From Elusimicrobiota bacterium (GTDB lineage Bacteria > Elusimicrobiota > Elusimicrobia > FEN-1173), in NCBI GenBank assembly GCA_016714745.1, contig JADKCG010000004.1:82784-146783 (forward strand): a stretch of 64,000 nucleotides of DNA, given 5' to 3'. Shown in pieces: positions 53,811 to 61,291 of this stretch (position 1 is the first letter of the stretch; each line of letters begins with the position of its first letter). A program made the position numbers and the translations under genes. The notes under the pieces are model-generated. The model saw only the letters and a program-made list of their open reading frames with translations, had not been told where the DNA came from and made no database searches.

Positions 53811-54044
53811 ATGCTGGCTAAACGGACTTACAAAAATCAATTGACACTGCCCCAGTCGGTGGTGAAAGAATTTCCAGGAGTGGATTACTTTGATGTTGTT
53901 GCGCGGGGGGGGGAGATCGTGCTTCGCCCGGTGCAAATTCGTGACGCGGGGGAATCCCTCTCAAAGGTGAGAGCGAAAGTCCGCGCGCTGGGGTTGACCG
54001 AGAAGGATATTCACGACGCCATTCGATGGGCCCGCGGCAAATAG
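53811..54044 (+). CDS. AbrB/MazE-type antitoxin
   Basis: 77 residues. The N-terminal part (KRTYKNQLTLPQSVVKEFPG, then YFDVVARGGEIVLRPV) has the swapped-hairpin AbrB pattern used for DNA binding; the C-terminal helix (~50-77) would bind the toxin. The last 19 bases overlap the PIN gene. A clear promoter and an inverted repeat stand just upstream. Antitoxin role inferred from the pairing with a PIN gene. Confidence 0.8.
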   Translation: MLAKRTYKNQLTLPQSVVKEFPGVDYFDVVARGGEIVLRPVQIRDAGESLSKVRAKVRALGLTEKDIHDAIRWARGK

Positions 54045-54415
54045 TTCGGGTTGTTTTGGACACGAACATTGTGGTCTCGGCTCTGTTGTTTGGGGGGGCG
54101 GCTGAAAAAGTCCATCGCCTTTGGCGAAGCGGGGGCATCCTTCCGCTGGTGTCGGCCGATATGGTGCGGGAATATGCCCGTGTTTTGTCCTACCCAAAGT
54201 TTCACCTTTCTGAAGAGGAAGTGTCCTGTCTCTTGAATGAGGAGATTCTTCCTTTTATCGTGCCGGTCACCGTTTTTGAAACCCCTTCCGTGGTCAAAGA
54301 CGATCCATCAGACGATGTTTTTTTTGCCTGTAGTGGGGACAGGCGTGTTTTGGCCTTGAAGACGTATAACGGAATCCCCGTTTTATCGCTCAACGAATTT
54401 TTGTCGCGACATTGA
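54026..54415 (+). CDS. PIN-domain toxin (putative ribonuclease)
   Basis: 129 residues. The PIN fold shows as VVLDTNIVVSALLFGG with the first catalytic Asp, a central Glu in MVREYARVLSYPKF and the acidic pair in VKDDPSDDVFFACS, the order of metal-binding residues in this nuclease family. Such proteins cut RNA when freed from the antitoxin. Start ATG 54026, overlapping the antitoxin gene; a promoter for the next gene begins at its stop codon. Confidence 0.85.
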   Translation: MGPRQIVRVVLDTNIVVSALLFGGAAEKVHRLWRSGGILPLVSADMVREYARVLSYPKFHLSEEEVSCLLNEEILPFIVPVTVFETPSVVKDDPSDDVFFACSGDRRVLALKTYNGIPVLSLNEFLSRH

Positions 54416-54440
54416 CACCCTTCCTTGGGCTTGGTAACAT
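54412..54440 (+). promoter_or_regulatory. Sigma70-like promoter before the response-regulator unit
   Basis: TTGACA at 54412-54417, a 17-bp spacer and TAACAT at 54435-54440, the same hexamers as the toxin-antitoxin promoter. The -35 overlaps the toxin stop codon. The ATG of a small ORF begins 12 bases after the -10. Confidence 0.7.
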
Positions 54441-54451
54441 TCGATCGTCGG

Positions 54452-54586
54452 ATGAAAAAAAACTCAAGCGAAGTGTCTGGCTCGTCCCCTCGGCGGGTGG
54501 GGCCATGGAGGCTTTGGTTTCGGTTGTCTAATGAAGGTGGGGGGATTGTGGAAAATGCGATTGTTTTAAAATGGGAGCCCATGTGA
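54452..54586 (+). CDS. Possible 44-aa leader protein coupled to the response regulator
   Basis: An open frame begins ATG AAA AAA AAC just after the promoter and ends in TGA that overlaps a GTG start of the receiver protein (GTGA at 54583-54586). The product is basic in its first half (SSPRRVGPWRLWFRLS) and has no recognised family. Position and overlap suggest translation, perhaps as a leader peptide; there is no ribosome binding site, only a near-leaderless start. It could also be chance. Confidence 0.45.
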   Translation: MKKNSSEVSGSSPRRVGPWRLWFRLSNEGGGIVENAIVLKWEPM

Positions 54587-54981
54587 TCGACTCCGCGACT
54601 AAAAAAGCCTGTGTGGTGCTCGTCGTTGAAGACGATGAGGCCATCTCTGAATTTTTGAGCATGACGCTTGAGCAAGAAGGGTATGAGGTGTGCGTGGCGT
54701 CCAATGGGCAGGAAGGCTTGGATATGATTCAAACCAAAACCCCGGTGGCGGTGATCCTGGACCTCATGCTCCCTGTTCTTGACGGATTGTCCATCCTTAA
54801 ACACATGCAGGACCGTCCTGAAACGGCCACCATCCCGGTGGCGGTGGTCAGTGCCTATGCCGACGCGGGAGACACGCGCAAGCTGTTGGACGCTTCCCCT
54901 AATGTGAAAAAAGTTTTTGTCAAACCCGTCCTCACCGATGATCTTCTAAAAAATGTCCGGAAGATGATTGGCGGGCAATGA
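54583..54981 (+). CDS. Single-domain response regulator (CheY-like receiver)
   Basis: 132 residues, receiver domain only. The acidic pair is in VVEDDEAISEFL, the phosphorylated Asp in VILDLMLPVLDGLS (about residue 59), the switch Ser in VAVVSAYADAG and the conserved Lys in VFVKPVLTDDLL. No output domain, so it should act by protein contacts or in a phosphorelay. GTG 54583 fits better than ATG 54571 because it couples with the small ORF before it. No kinase gene is adjacent. Ends in an ATGA overlap with the next gene. Confidence 0.85.
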   Translation: MIDSATKKACVVLVVEDDEAISEFLSMTLEQEGYEVCVASNGQEGLDMIQTKTPVAVILDLMLPVLDGLSILKHMQDRPETATIPVAVVSAYADAGDTRKLLDASPNVKKVFVKPVLTDDLLKNVRKMIGGQ

Positions 54982-55733
54982 CTTGGTCTGAAACTTACCC
55001 TTTCTTTCAGATGTTTCCCCGCGTTCGCCCCTTTCTTTTTGTTCGCTGGTTGATCGGTCTTTCTTTTGCCGCGGGGGCGGTGTATGGGGCCCTCTTTTTG
55101 GAGACGGGGGCGCGGGCTCGTTCCTCTTTTTCCGAGGCCGAACGTTTTCGTCGTTGGGCCATGGATCCCGCTGAGATGAACCGCGATTTGGAAATCGACT
55201 ATCTAAAAGCCATTGAATGGTTGGCGGCTCAAAAGGAACGGGGGGAAATAACGGCGGGCGGTCTGCGGTTAGAGCGGGACATTCTCCAGGCTCGTTTTAA
55301 TATGCGCCGGGCCGAATCCCCGGCCAAACGGGCCTACTTCTCCTATCGAGACGTTTACCGTTTGTATTCTCCACCGGAAACCGAATCTTCACGCCGGGCC
55401 CGACTGTGGGCACCCGCCGCCAAGCAGGCCTGGCGAGAGAACGTGGACCGCCGCGGCTTTCCGGTGTCGAGCGAGATATATGATCCGGAACCGGGCGAAA
55501 CAGGTGATCGGCGGGTGGTCTTTTCGACCAGAGAGAGATTTATGGCGATGAACCTTGTGGCGATCCTTCAATCGAAGGGTGTCGCCGCCGACCTTTTTGA
55601 CGATGCCCCTTTCAATGGCGCTGGGCGGCCAGAGTATGGGGTCACGGTTCCTTCATCGAACTTTTGGCGCGCTCACCAAGAGCTCGCGTCGCTCCTGGCC
55701 CCGGACCTCCCGGCGGTTTTTCAAAAATCCTGA
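54978..55733 (+). CDS. Membrane-anchored protein of unknown function
   Basis: 251 residues. One hydrophobic segment (about 18-42, FLFVRWLIGLSFAAGAVYGALF) anchors a soluble domain rich in Arg and Glu, partly helical (residues 50-130). The last ~80 residues contain RRVVFSTRERFMAMNLVAILQSKGV and YGVTVPSSNFWRAHQELASLL, which looks like a small alpha/beta domain related in shape to DUF2007-type signal transducers (tentative). It is coupled to the response regulator by ATGA and followed by panD after one base. Confidence 0.5.
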   Translation: MTWSETYPFFQMFPRVRPFLFVRWLIGLSFAAGAVYGALFLETGARARSSFSEAERFRRWAMDPAEMNRDLEIDYLKAIEWLAAQKERGEITAGGLRLERDILQARFNMRRAESPAKRAYFSYRDVYRLYSPPETESSRRARLWAPAAKQAWRENVDRRGFPVSSEIYDPEPGETGDRRVVFSTRERFMAMNLVAILQSKGVAADLFDDAPFNGAGRPEYGVTVPSSNFWRAHQELASLLAPDLPAVFQKS

Positions 55734-55734
55734 T

Positions 55735-56103
55735 ATGCGTTTCTTCCTTCGCTCCAAAATCCATAACGCCACCGTAACGGATGCCAACGCGGACTACGTC
55801 GGGTCGCTCACCATTGACGCGGACCTGATGGAAAAAGCCGACATTGTCGAACACGAAAAAGTCTTGGTGGTGGACAACACCAACGGCGCTCGATTGGAAA
55901 CCTATGTCATTAGAGGCGAGCGCGGGTCTGGCGACATCTGCGCCAACGGCGCGGCCAGCCATCTCATCAAGAAAGGCCACCGCGTCATTATCATGACCTT
56001 TGAAGTGGCCCGGAAAGCGCCGCGCTCGCGCATTGTTTTGGTGGACCGGCGCAATCGTTTTGTCAAATTTCTCAACGAAAAACCCGGCTCCCCCGCCGGA
56101 TGA
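55735..56103 (+). CDS. panD: Aspartate 1-decarboxylase
   Basis: 122 residues of usual length. PanD makes beta-alanine for pantothenate and uses a pyruvoyl group formed by self-cleavage at the Gly-Ser in DYVGSLTIDADLMEKADI. KSKIHNATVT-like start (RSKIHNATVTDANAD), RGERGSGDICANGAASHL and VIIMTF are family segments. ATG 55735. The end overlaps the next gene by four bases. Confidence 0.95.
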   Translation: MRFFLRSKIHNATVTDANADYVGSLTIDADLMEKADIVEHEKVLVVDNTNGARLETYVIRGERGSGDICANGAASHLIKKGHRVIIMTFEVARKAPRSRIVLVDRRNRFVKFLNEKPGSPAG

Positions 56104-56845
56104 GCACGGCCCGCTTTCGAGGGAAATCGTCCCGGAAAGCGTTTCGGTTTTCCCGATTCCTTTATCCCGTTTGCGGCCTTCTTTTAGTTGGGCCCACCCT
56201 GGGTGTTTGGGTAGGGTTGGTGCGCCTCACCCGATCTCTTCCGTTTGACCCTGCGGTGGTCTACCCCCTGCTGGCGGGGGCCCTGGCCTACCTCCTTCTC
56301 TATTTCGTTTTTCGTAAACCAATGACGGTATACGTGTTTGGTCATGAATTGACCCACGCGGCCGCGGCTCTGCTTTCCGGGTATAAAGTGAAATCCCTTT
56401 TTTGTTTCAGAAGGGAGGGGAAGTGGAACTCTCCGATAGCAACGTTTTTGTAGCGCTGGCGCCGTATTGTGTCCCTCTTTATACGCTGGCGGTGCTCTTG
56501 GCCTACGGACTTGTGCGGCAATACTCGGCCCTATTAGCGCCGCCTCTCTGGGTCGGGTTTGGGATTGGGTTGACCCTAACCTTTCATGGAGCTCTGACGG
56601 TCCATTCCCTTCGACAAGATCAGCCCGACCTACGATACGCAGGGACAATTTTTTCCATGGTGGCGATTGTCCTTTCAAATGGGCTGGCGCTGGTCTTTGT
56701 GCTCAAGGCGCTTTATTGGTCGCATGTTTATTTGACGGATTATTTTGGGCACTGTTTGGTCGACACGCGAATCCTGATTGAGCGCGTCTGGGAGGGTCTT
56801 GGTTGGGCTTGGGTCGGGGCCGAGAACCTATGGGGGAAAAGATGA
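56100..56845 (+). pseudogene. M50-like membrane metalloprotease gene with one frameshift
   Basis: The first frame (56100-56453) has two membrane spans and YVFGHELTHAAAALLSGYKV, whose HELTH is the zinc-binding HExxH of site-2-protease-like enzymes. The second frame (from about 56402 to 56845) carries EVELSDSNVFVALAPYCVP and further spans. They join if one T is added to the six-T run at 56398-56403, giving about 248 residues. As written, the first frame ends soon after the active-site helix. Indel mutation, slippage or sequencing error are all possible. Confidence 0.7.
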
Positions 56846-57465
56846 AGCGACCGGTTCGGGAACGAACCCCGTGGGTGACCCCCGCGTTTCGACAAGAAGG
56901 CCTGCGGAAGTTGTTTCACGGGCTCAGCGCGGGGTACGCGGTGTTCTACGCGGCGGCCGGTCGGGAACGGACGCTCTGGGTGTTGGGGACGGCGGCCGCG
57001 GTGGGGGCGATCGTGGAGGCGGTACGCCTTCGTAACGTCGTTTTCAACCAATGGCTCATTCGTCAGTTCGGTGGGATTCATCGCGAAAAAGAAATTGACC
57101 GACCGTCAGGGATTTTTTGGACTTTGTTGGGATGTTTTTTGACCGCCCTCTTTGTCCCGGACCGCGACATCGTGATCGCGGCCATGCTTTTTCTAACGGT
57201 GGGAGACGGTTTGGCGGGGTTGGTGGGCCGCACCTGGGGCCGCCTTCGCGTTGGCACCAAGAGCGTGGAGGGGAGTTTGGCCTGTTTTTTGGGGTCATGG
57301 GCAGTGGGCGCGGCCGTGCTCACCCCCACGCTGGGCCGTCCGGAAATCTTGGTGGGGGCCCTTCTTGTCACAACACTCGAGGCCTTGTCGTTGCCTCCTG
57401 ACGACAATCTGACCATTCCGCTTTTTTCCGGAGTGGCGCTTCACTTCTTTCGGGGGATGGCGTGA
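56842..57465 (+). CDS. Dolichol/phytol-kinase-like integral membrane protein
   Basis: 207 residues with several hydrophobic segments. The segment FLTVGDGLAGLVGRTWGRLR followed by GTKSVEGSLACFLGSW is the signature of the CTP-dependent polyprenol, phytol and diacylglycerol kinase family. Expected to phosphorylate a lipid alcohol in the membrane, perhaps recycling a polyprenol carrier; this link to the polysaccharide locus is speculative. ATG 56842 overlaps the preceding stop; GTG of the ABC gene overlaps its end. Confidence 0.8.
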   Translation: MKRPVRERTPWVTPAFRQEGLRKLFHGLSAGYAVFYAAAGRERTLWVLGTAAAVGAIVEAVRLRNVVFNQWLIRQFGGIHREKEIDRPSGIFWTLLGCFLTALFVPDRDIVIAAMLFLTVGDGLAGLVGRTWGRLRVGTKSVEGSLACFLGSWAVGAAVLTPTLGRPEILVGALLVTTLEALSLPPDDNLTIPLFSGVALHFFRGMA

Positions 57466-58214
57466 TTAAAACCCAAGGACTGATGAAAAAGTTTCAATCG
57501 GTTTTGGCTGTGGATCGGCTGGATCTGGACATCCCGCCCGGCGAGATTTTCGGTTTCTTAGGACCCAACGGCGCGGGGAAGACTACCACGGTGAAACTTA
57601 TGACCGGGTTGTTGCGGCCGACGGCGGGCCGGGCGTGGGTGGCCGGGTTCGATGTCCAGGCCGAACCGCGAAAGGCCAAGAAAATGATGGGCCTTGTGCC
57701 TGACCAGCCGTATGTTTACCCGCACCTCACCGGGAACGAATTTTTGCGCTTCATTGCCGATCTCTACGAGGTGGAGCTGTCTTATCAAAAGAAAAAAATC
57801 CCCGAACTTTTGGAAATGTTTGAACTGGGGGAGATGGGGTCTGAACTGGTGGAAACTTATTCCCACGGCATGCGCCAAAAACTGGTTTTGGCCGGCGTTC
57901 TCCTCCATCAGCCCAAAGTCTTATTTTTAGACGAGCCCATGGTGGGCCTAGATCCCAAAAGCGCGCGGCTGGTCAAAGACGTATTTCGGCGGTTGTCGGA
58001 AACAGGCGTCACTCTTTTCATGTGTACCCACGTTCTTGAAATCGCTGAGCGGCTCTGTCACCGGGTGGGCATCGTTCAGCAAGGACGAATGACGCGCGTC
58101 GGGACCGTGGCTGAACTGCGCTCCCAGGCGGCTCAATCGGGAAGTTTGGAGGACGTCTTTCTGGCGTTGACGGGCGGCGATCAATACAGGGATCTATTGA
58201 AGTATCTGGCCTAA
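57462..58214 (+). CDS. ABC transporter ATP-binding protein
   Basis: 250 residues. Walker A is GPNGAGKTTTVKLMTG, the signature is SHGMRQKLVLAGVLLH, Walker B is KVLFLDEPMVGLDP and the switch His is in FMCTHVLEIAER. This is the ABC-2/drug-exporter subgroup. Its start GTG 57462 overlaps the kinase-like gene and the stop overlaps the permease start, so the pair forms one exporter. Cargo unknown. Confidence 0.92.
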   Translation: MIKTQGLMKKFQSVLAVDRLDLDIPPGEIFGFLGPNGAGKTTTVKLMTGLLRPTAGRAWVAGFDVQAEPRKAKKMMGLVPDQPYVYPHLTGNEFLRFIADLYEVELSYQKKKIPELLEMFELGEMGSELVETYSHGMRQKLVLAGVLLHQPKVLFLDEPMVGLDPKSARLVKDVFRRLSETGVTLFMCTHVLEIAERLCHRVGIVQQGRMTRVGTVAELRSQAAQSGSLEDVFLALTGGDQYRDLLKYLA

Positions 58215-59866
58215 TGCGTCTTCTCCTGTGGGTTCAGGTCCTGAAATTTAAGAATTGGGTGACGCGGGGGTCCGCGGGGGAGCGCATGAAAGCCGTGGCC
58301 TTTGCGTTCCTGGGACTTCTTTTTCTGGCGGGTCTGCACTGGGGGTTTCTCCGATTTCTCACTGTCATTCGAGACGTGGAACTGGTGGGCGACCTTCTTC
58401 TCATGAAAATATTGGCCATGGCGTTTATGACCAGTTTCCTGATGATCATTTTTTCCAGCACGATCACCAGTTTCTCTACCCTTTTTTTCTCTCGTGATTT
58501 GTCGATGTTGGTTCATACGCCGCTCCCTTCCCGCACTCTCTTCGCATTTAAGTCTTTGGAAACCATGGTCTTTTCGTCGTGGATGATGGGTCTAGCGCTC
58601 TTGCCGTTCTTGGCGGCGTACGGCCAAGTGACCCACCAGGGCGCGGTGTTCTACGTGCTTTTGTCGGTGTTAATTATTCCTTTCGTTTGGATCGCGAGCG
58701 GCTTGGGAATTGCTCTCTCCCTCTTGCTTATGTTGCTTTTTCCGGCCCGACGAGTGAGGGAAGTCATGTTGGTGGTGGCTCTGGTGATCGGCACCGGCCT
58801 TTTTCTCTGGGTTCGCTGGTTGGCTCCGTCCCAATTTCTTCGGGCGGATACCATGGAATTTGTTATTCAATACATCGCTTTACTCCAGGCTCCTACGGCG
58901 CCTTATTTGCCCTCTTATTGGTTCGCCCAAGCTTTGGGCGGGTTTGCCTTTGGTCACACGGCTCAAACGATACGGTTTGGGGGTCTTCTCATCGCCACTG
59001 CGATGGCGGTATGGGGCGGACTGCTCCTCTGTGGAGAGAAATTCTACTACGGTGGTTGGACATCGGCGCAAGAGTCAGGTCGGCGCGGGCGGCGGCGGCC
59101 GTTGGGGAAGGAATGGCGTTGGATTCCTTCCTTTTTTGGCGTCCGGTTTCGGGCGATCTTGGGAAAAGACCTCGCCGTTTTTCGACGGGATTCTAATCAA
59201 TGGTCCCAACTGTTGATGTTGGTCTCCCTCATCGCGATCTATTTGATCAGCATCCGAAAACTTCCCCTGGACACCCCCTATTTGCGGGCGTTGATTTCGT
59301 TTCTCAATATTGGGATGGTGGGGTTCGTTTTGGCGTCCGTGGCTCTTCGGTTCGTATTTCCCGCCGTGAGCCTGGAAGGAAAAAGCTGGTGGGCCCTTCG
59401 GTCCGCTCCCCTGGGGCTTTGGGAAATTCTGTGGGGAAAATTCCTCGGGGGGGTCGTGCCGATCGCTTTTGTCGGAGTGGCTCTCGTTTGGATCTCCAAC
59501 GCTTTTTTAGGTGTGGATTCCTTTGTGACCCGACTGTCGAACGTCACGGTTTTTGTCATGGCGATCACTCTTTCGGGAATGGGGGTGGGGTTCGGCGCCC
59601 TGTTCCCGCGTTTTGGCATGGAGAATGTGGCCCAAATTCAAACGTCTCCCGGCGGGATCTTATTTATGGTGACGGCCCTTTTCTATGTGGGCGCCACCGT
59701 GGCTCTCGAAGCGATTCTGATGAAGACCTATTACTTGACCGGGTTTTCATTCGTTGCGAGACAGGAAACACTTTTCGTGTTCGGGGCATTGGCGTTGTTG
59801 AACGGAGTGGCGTTCGCGGTTCCTCTCGTTTTAGGAAAGTCCACCTTGGATCGGGCGGACCTCTGA
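58214..59866 (+). CDS. ABC-2-like transporter permease
   Basis: 550 residues with about 12 hydrophobic segments, larger than the common six-span ABC-2 permease; it resembles the long permeases that pair with a single ATPase. Segments such as MVHTPLPSRTLFAFKSLET-like text (LSMLVHTPLPSRTLFAFKSL) and GKSWWALRSAPLGLWEILWG recur in that group. It follows its ATPase without a gap. A palindrome and the promoter of the stress unit come right after. Confidence 0.8.
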   Translation: MRLLLWVQVLKFKNWVTRGSAGERMKAVAFAFLGLLFLAGLHWGFLRFLTVIRDVELVGDLLLMKILAMAFMTSFLMIIFSSTITSFSTLFFSRDLSMLVHTPLPSRTLFAFKSLETMVFSSWMMGLALLPFLAAYGQVTHQGAVFYVLLSVLIIPFVWIASGLGIALSLLLMLLFPARRVREVMLVVALVIGTGLFLWVRWLAPSQFLRADTMEFVIQYIALLQAPTAPYLPSYWFAQALGGFAFGHTAQTIRFGGLLIATAMAVWGGLLLCGEKFYYGGWTSAQESGRRGRRRPLGKEWRWIPSFFGVRFRAILGKDLAVFRRDSNQWSQLLMLVSLIAIYLISIRKLPLDTPYLRALISFLNIGMVGFVLASVALRFVFPAVSLEGKSWWALRSAPLGLWEILWGKFLGGVVPIAFVGVALVWISNAFLGVDSFVTRLSNVTVFVMAITLSGMGVGFGALFPRFGMENVAQIQTSPGGILFMVTALFYVGATVALEAILMKTYYLTGFSFVARQETLFVFGALALLNGVAFAVPLVLGKSTLDRADL

Positions 59867-59878
59867 TCTTTATTTTTA

Positions 59879-59899
59879 ACCTAACATTTTATGTTAGGT
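59879..59899. promoter_or_regulatory. Palindromic operator candidate upstream of the MerR gene
   Basis: ACCTAACAT-TTT-ATGTTAGGT is a perfect 9-bp inverted repeat; a second, shorter one (TAGGT-A-ACCTA, 59896-59906) overlaps it and touches the -35 box. There is no T run, which speaks against a terminator. Probably bound by the MerR-type regulator encoded next. Confidence 0.6.
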
Positions 59900-59905
59900 A
59901 ACCTA

Positions 59906-59934
59906 TTGACAAATGTAATTATTCATGATAGACT
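59906..59934 (+). promoter_or_regulatory. Sigma70-like promoter of the merR-hsp20 unit
   Basis: TTGACA at 59906-59911, a 17-bp spacer and TAGACT at 59929-59934, directly after the palindrome. The regulator ATG is 22 bases downstream of the -10. Confidence 0.75.
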
Positions 59935-59955
59935 TAAGTGGGAAGGGGGTATGCC

Positions 59956-60237
59956 ATGGGCGTGCGCGTTTTTTTGAGGAAGACCTCGCGGACCCCTCTT
60001 TACAGCATCGGGGTCGCCTCCCGTCTGTGCGGAATTTCGGTTCATACGTTGCGCTGGGTGGAACGGGCCGGGCTGGTGGCCCCGAATCGGACGGAAGGCA
60101 ACCAGCGCCTCTTCTGTGACGAGGATCTTGAAGTCCTCTCCGCTGTGCGGAAGTTGTTGGCGCAGAGGGTGAACCTTCAAGGGATTCGGGTGATCCTCCG
60201 GATGCAATCGGCGGGGCGAAAAGGGGGCGGGCGGTAG
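59956..60237 (+). CDS. MerR-family regulator, HspR-like
   Basis: 93 residues. The winged-helix HTH is YSIGVASRLCGISVHTLRWVE followed by RAGLVAPNRTEGNQRLF and a short dimerisation helix, the size and pattern of HspR, the repressor of heat-shock genes. It is followed by hsp20, in keeping with that role. GGAAGGGGG six bases before ATG 59956 sets the start. The adjacent palindrome is the likely binding site; it does not match the known HAIR consensus. Confidence 0.8.
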   Translation: MGVRVFLRKTSRTPLYSIGVASRLCGISVHTLRWVERAGLVAPNRTEGNQRLFCDEDLEVLSAVRKLLAQRVNLQGIRVILRMQSAGRKGGGR

Positions 60238-60307
60238 GACCTCTTTTTTTGGATTTTTGTTAGCAGTCTGTGGTGTGGAGTGCCAATAATAAAAGGAGGC
60301 GATTGTC

Positions 60308-60805
60308 ATGCATGACAGAGAGATGGTTCCCCAAGGAGAAAAACCGGGTCCAATCGCGGTGGGAGCGTGGTCTCCCTTCGGATTGTTTTCTCGGGAAGTG
60401 GATCGGTTGTTCGATGACGTGGGACGCGGGTGGACGCTCGCCCCATTGCGGGTCTTTGAACAGCGGACGAAGGGGGAGGTTGTTCCGCGCTTGGACATGT
60501 CGGAAACGGAACAAGAGATTAAAGTCACAGCCGAACTCCCCGGGATGGATGAAAAGGATGTCACCGTCACCCTGGAAGGCGATCTTCTGACCCTGAAAGG
60601 CGAGAAAAAAGCCGAAACGGAAGAGAAAGGGAAAAACTTCCATCGGTTGGAACGCACCTATGGGTCGTTCCAACGGGTGATCACGCTCCCCTCGGAGGTG
60701 GACGCGACGAAAGTGACAGCAGGGTTCAAGAAGGGGGTGTTGACAGTCACCCTCGCTAAGAGTCCGACAGCTCAAACCCGGAAGATCGAAGTGAAGCCAG
60801 AGTAA
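60308..60805 (+). CDS. Small heat-shock protein (Hsp20/alpha-crystallin)
   Basis: 165 residues. The alpha-crystallin domain spans ~60-155: VPRLDMSETEQEIKVTAELP, GMDEKDVTVTLEGDLLTLKG, FHRLERTYGSFQRVITLP and the closing FKKGVLTVTLAKSP. The N-terminal arm has FSREVDRLFDD. It holds unfolding proteins in the cytoplasm. AGGAGG lies nine bases before ATG 60308. Regulator gene in front, strong terminator behind: a two-gene stress unit. Confidence 0.93.
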   Translation: MHDREMVPQGEKPGPIAVGAWSPFGLFSREVDRLFDDVGRGWTLAPLRVFEQRTKGEVVPRLDMSETEQEIKVTAELPGMDEKDVTVTLEGDLLTLKGEKKAETEEKGKNFHRLERTYGSFQRVITLPSEVDATKVTAGFKKGVLTVTLAKSPTAQTRKIEVKPE

Positions 60806-60822
60806 AGGATCGTAACGAAAAT

Positions 60823-60855
60823 AAAAAAAGGAGCCCTGCGGGGCTCCTTTTTTTT
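60823..60855 (+). terminator. Strong intrinsic terminator after hsp20
   Basis: GGAGCCC (60830-60836) and GGGCTCC (60841-60847) form the stem, flanked by an A run on the left and eight T on the right, so it can work on both strands. Confidence 0.92.
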
Positions 60856-60890
60856 GTCTAGAATACGGGATCTCTTTATAGGAGGTTCGC

Positions 60891-61028
60891 ATGTGTATCC
60901 AATGGCGGCGGGTGGTGGGCTCGATGGCCCCTTTTGTGGGGAGGGCGCTGACGGGGATCGGGCGGAATATTCCGTTGGGCACTGGACGTTTTTTGACGAT
61001 GCGGCGAGAAGGGGTGCGGTCGTTATGA
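60891..61028 (+). CDS. Small basic protein of 45 residues
   Basis: A frame opening MCIQWRRVVGSMAPFVGRAL has a good ribosome binding site (ATAGGAGG, six bases before ATG) and stops in TTATGA, overlapping the start of the next gene. It contains seven Arg and no Asp. No family is recognised. A weak promoter (TTGTCT, 17 bp, TATAGG at 60854-60882) precedes it. The ribosome site and coupling support a real gene. Confidence 0.55.
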   Translation: MCIQWRRVVGSMAPFVGRALTGIGRNIPLGTGRFLTMRREGVRSL

Positions 61029-61234
61029 CGGAGGATTCGGTTTACCCTCAGGAAAAAGACCGGAGACATCGAATCATCACCAAAGGCGCCCTTCGGGAAG
61101 AATGTCGGAAGTGTGGAGGGCCTCTGGAACTCCTTGTGCGGGGGCGGGAGCATCGCGCGGTGTGTTCCCGATGTAAAAAAAATCCGCTCCAATGCGGTTG
61201 CCTCCCTGCCGTTGGCTCACCTCTCTCCCACTGA
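61025..61234 (+). CDS. Zinc-ribbon protein of 69 residues
   Basis: Two pairs of cysteines, in EECRKCGGPLELL and AVCSRCKKNP, make a zinc ribbon, and two more Cys follow (LQCGCLP). The rest is charged (KDRRHRIITKGALREE). Probably binds nucleic acid or protein. ATG 61025 overlaps the stop of the small gene before it, giving a two-gene unit between the hsp20 terminator and the hisD promoter. Confidence 0.6.
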   Translation: MTEDSVYPQEKDRRHRIITKGALREECRKCGGPLELLVRGREHRAVCSRCKKNPLQCGCLPAVGSPLSH

Positions 61235-61270
61235 TTTCTGGTGTTTTTTGTCGGGTTTCTGGATTTCATT

Positions 61271-61279
61271 TGATATAAT
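61271..61279 (+). promoter_or_regulatory. Extended -10 promoter of the his unit
   Basis: TGATATAAT, an extended -10 box, ends 13 bases before ATG 61292. No fitting -35 hexamer is seen, as is common with extended -10 promoters. The mRNA leader would be about six bases. Confidence 0.55.
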
Positions 61280-61291
61280 TTTTCCATTACA

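Noticed and set aside
59923..61192. Long minus-strand frames opposite merR and hsp20
   Set aside because: They are mirror frames of well-supported genes with His/Pro-rich, low-complexity translations.
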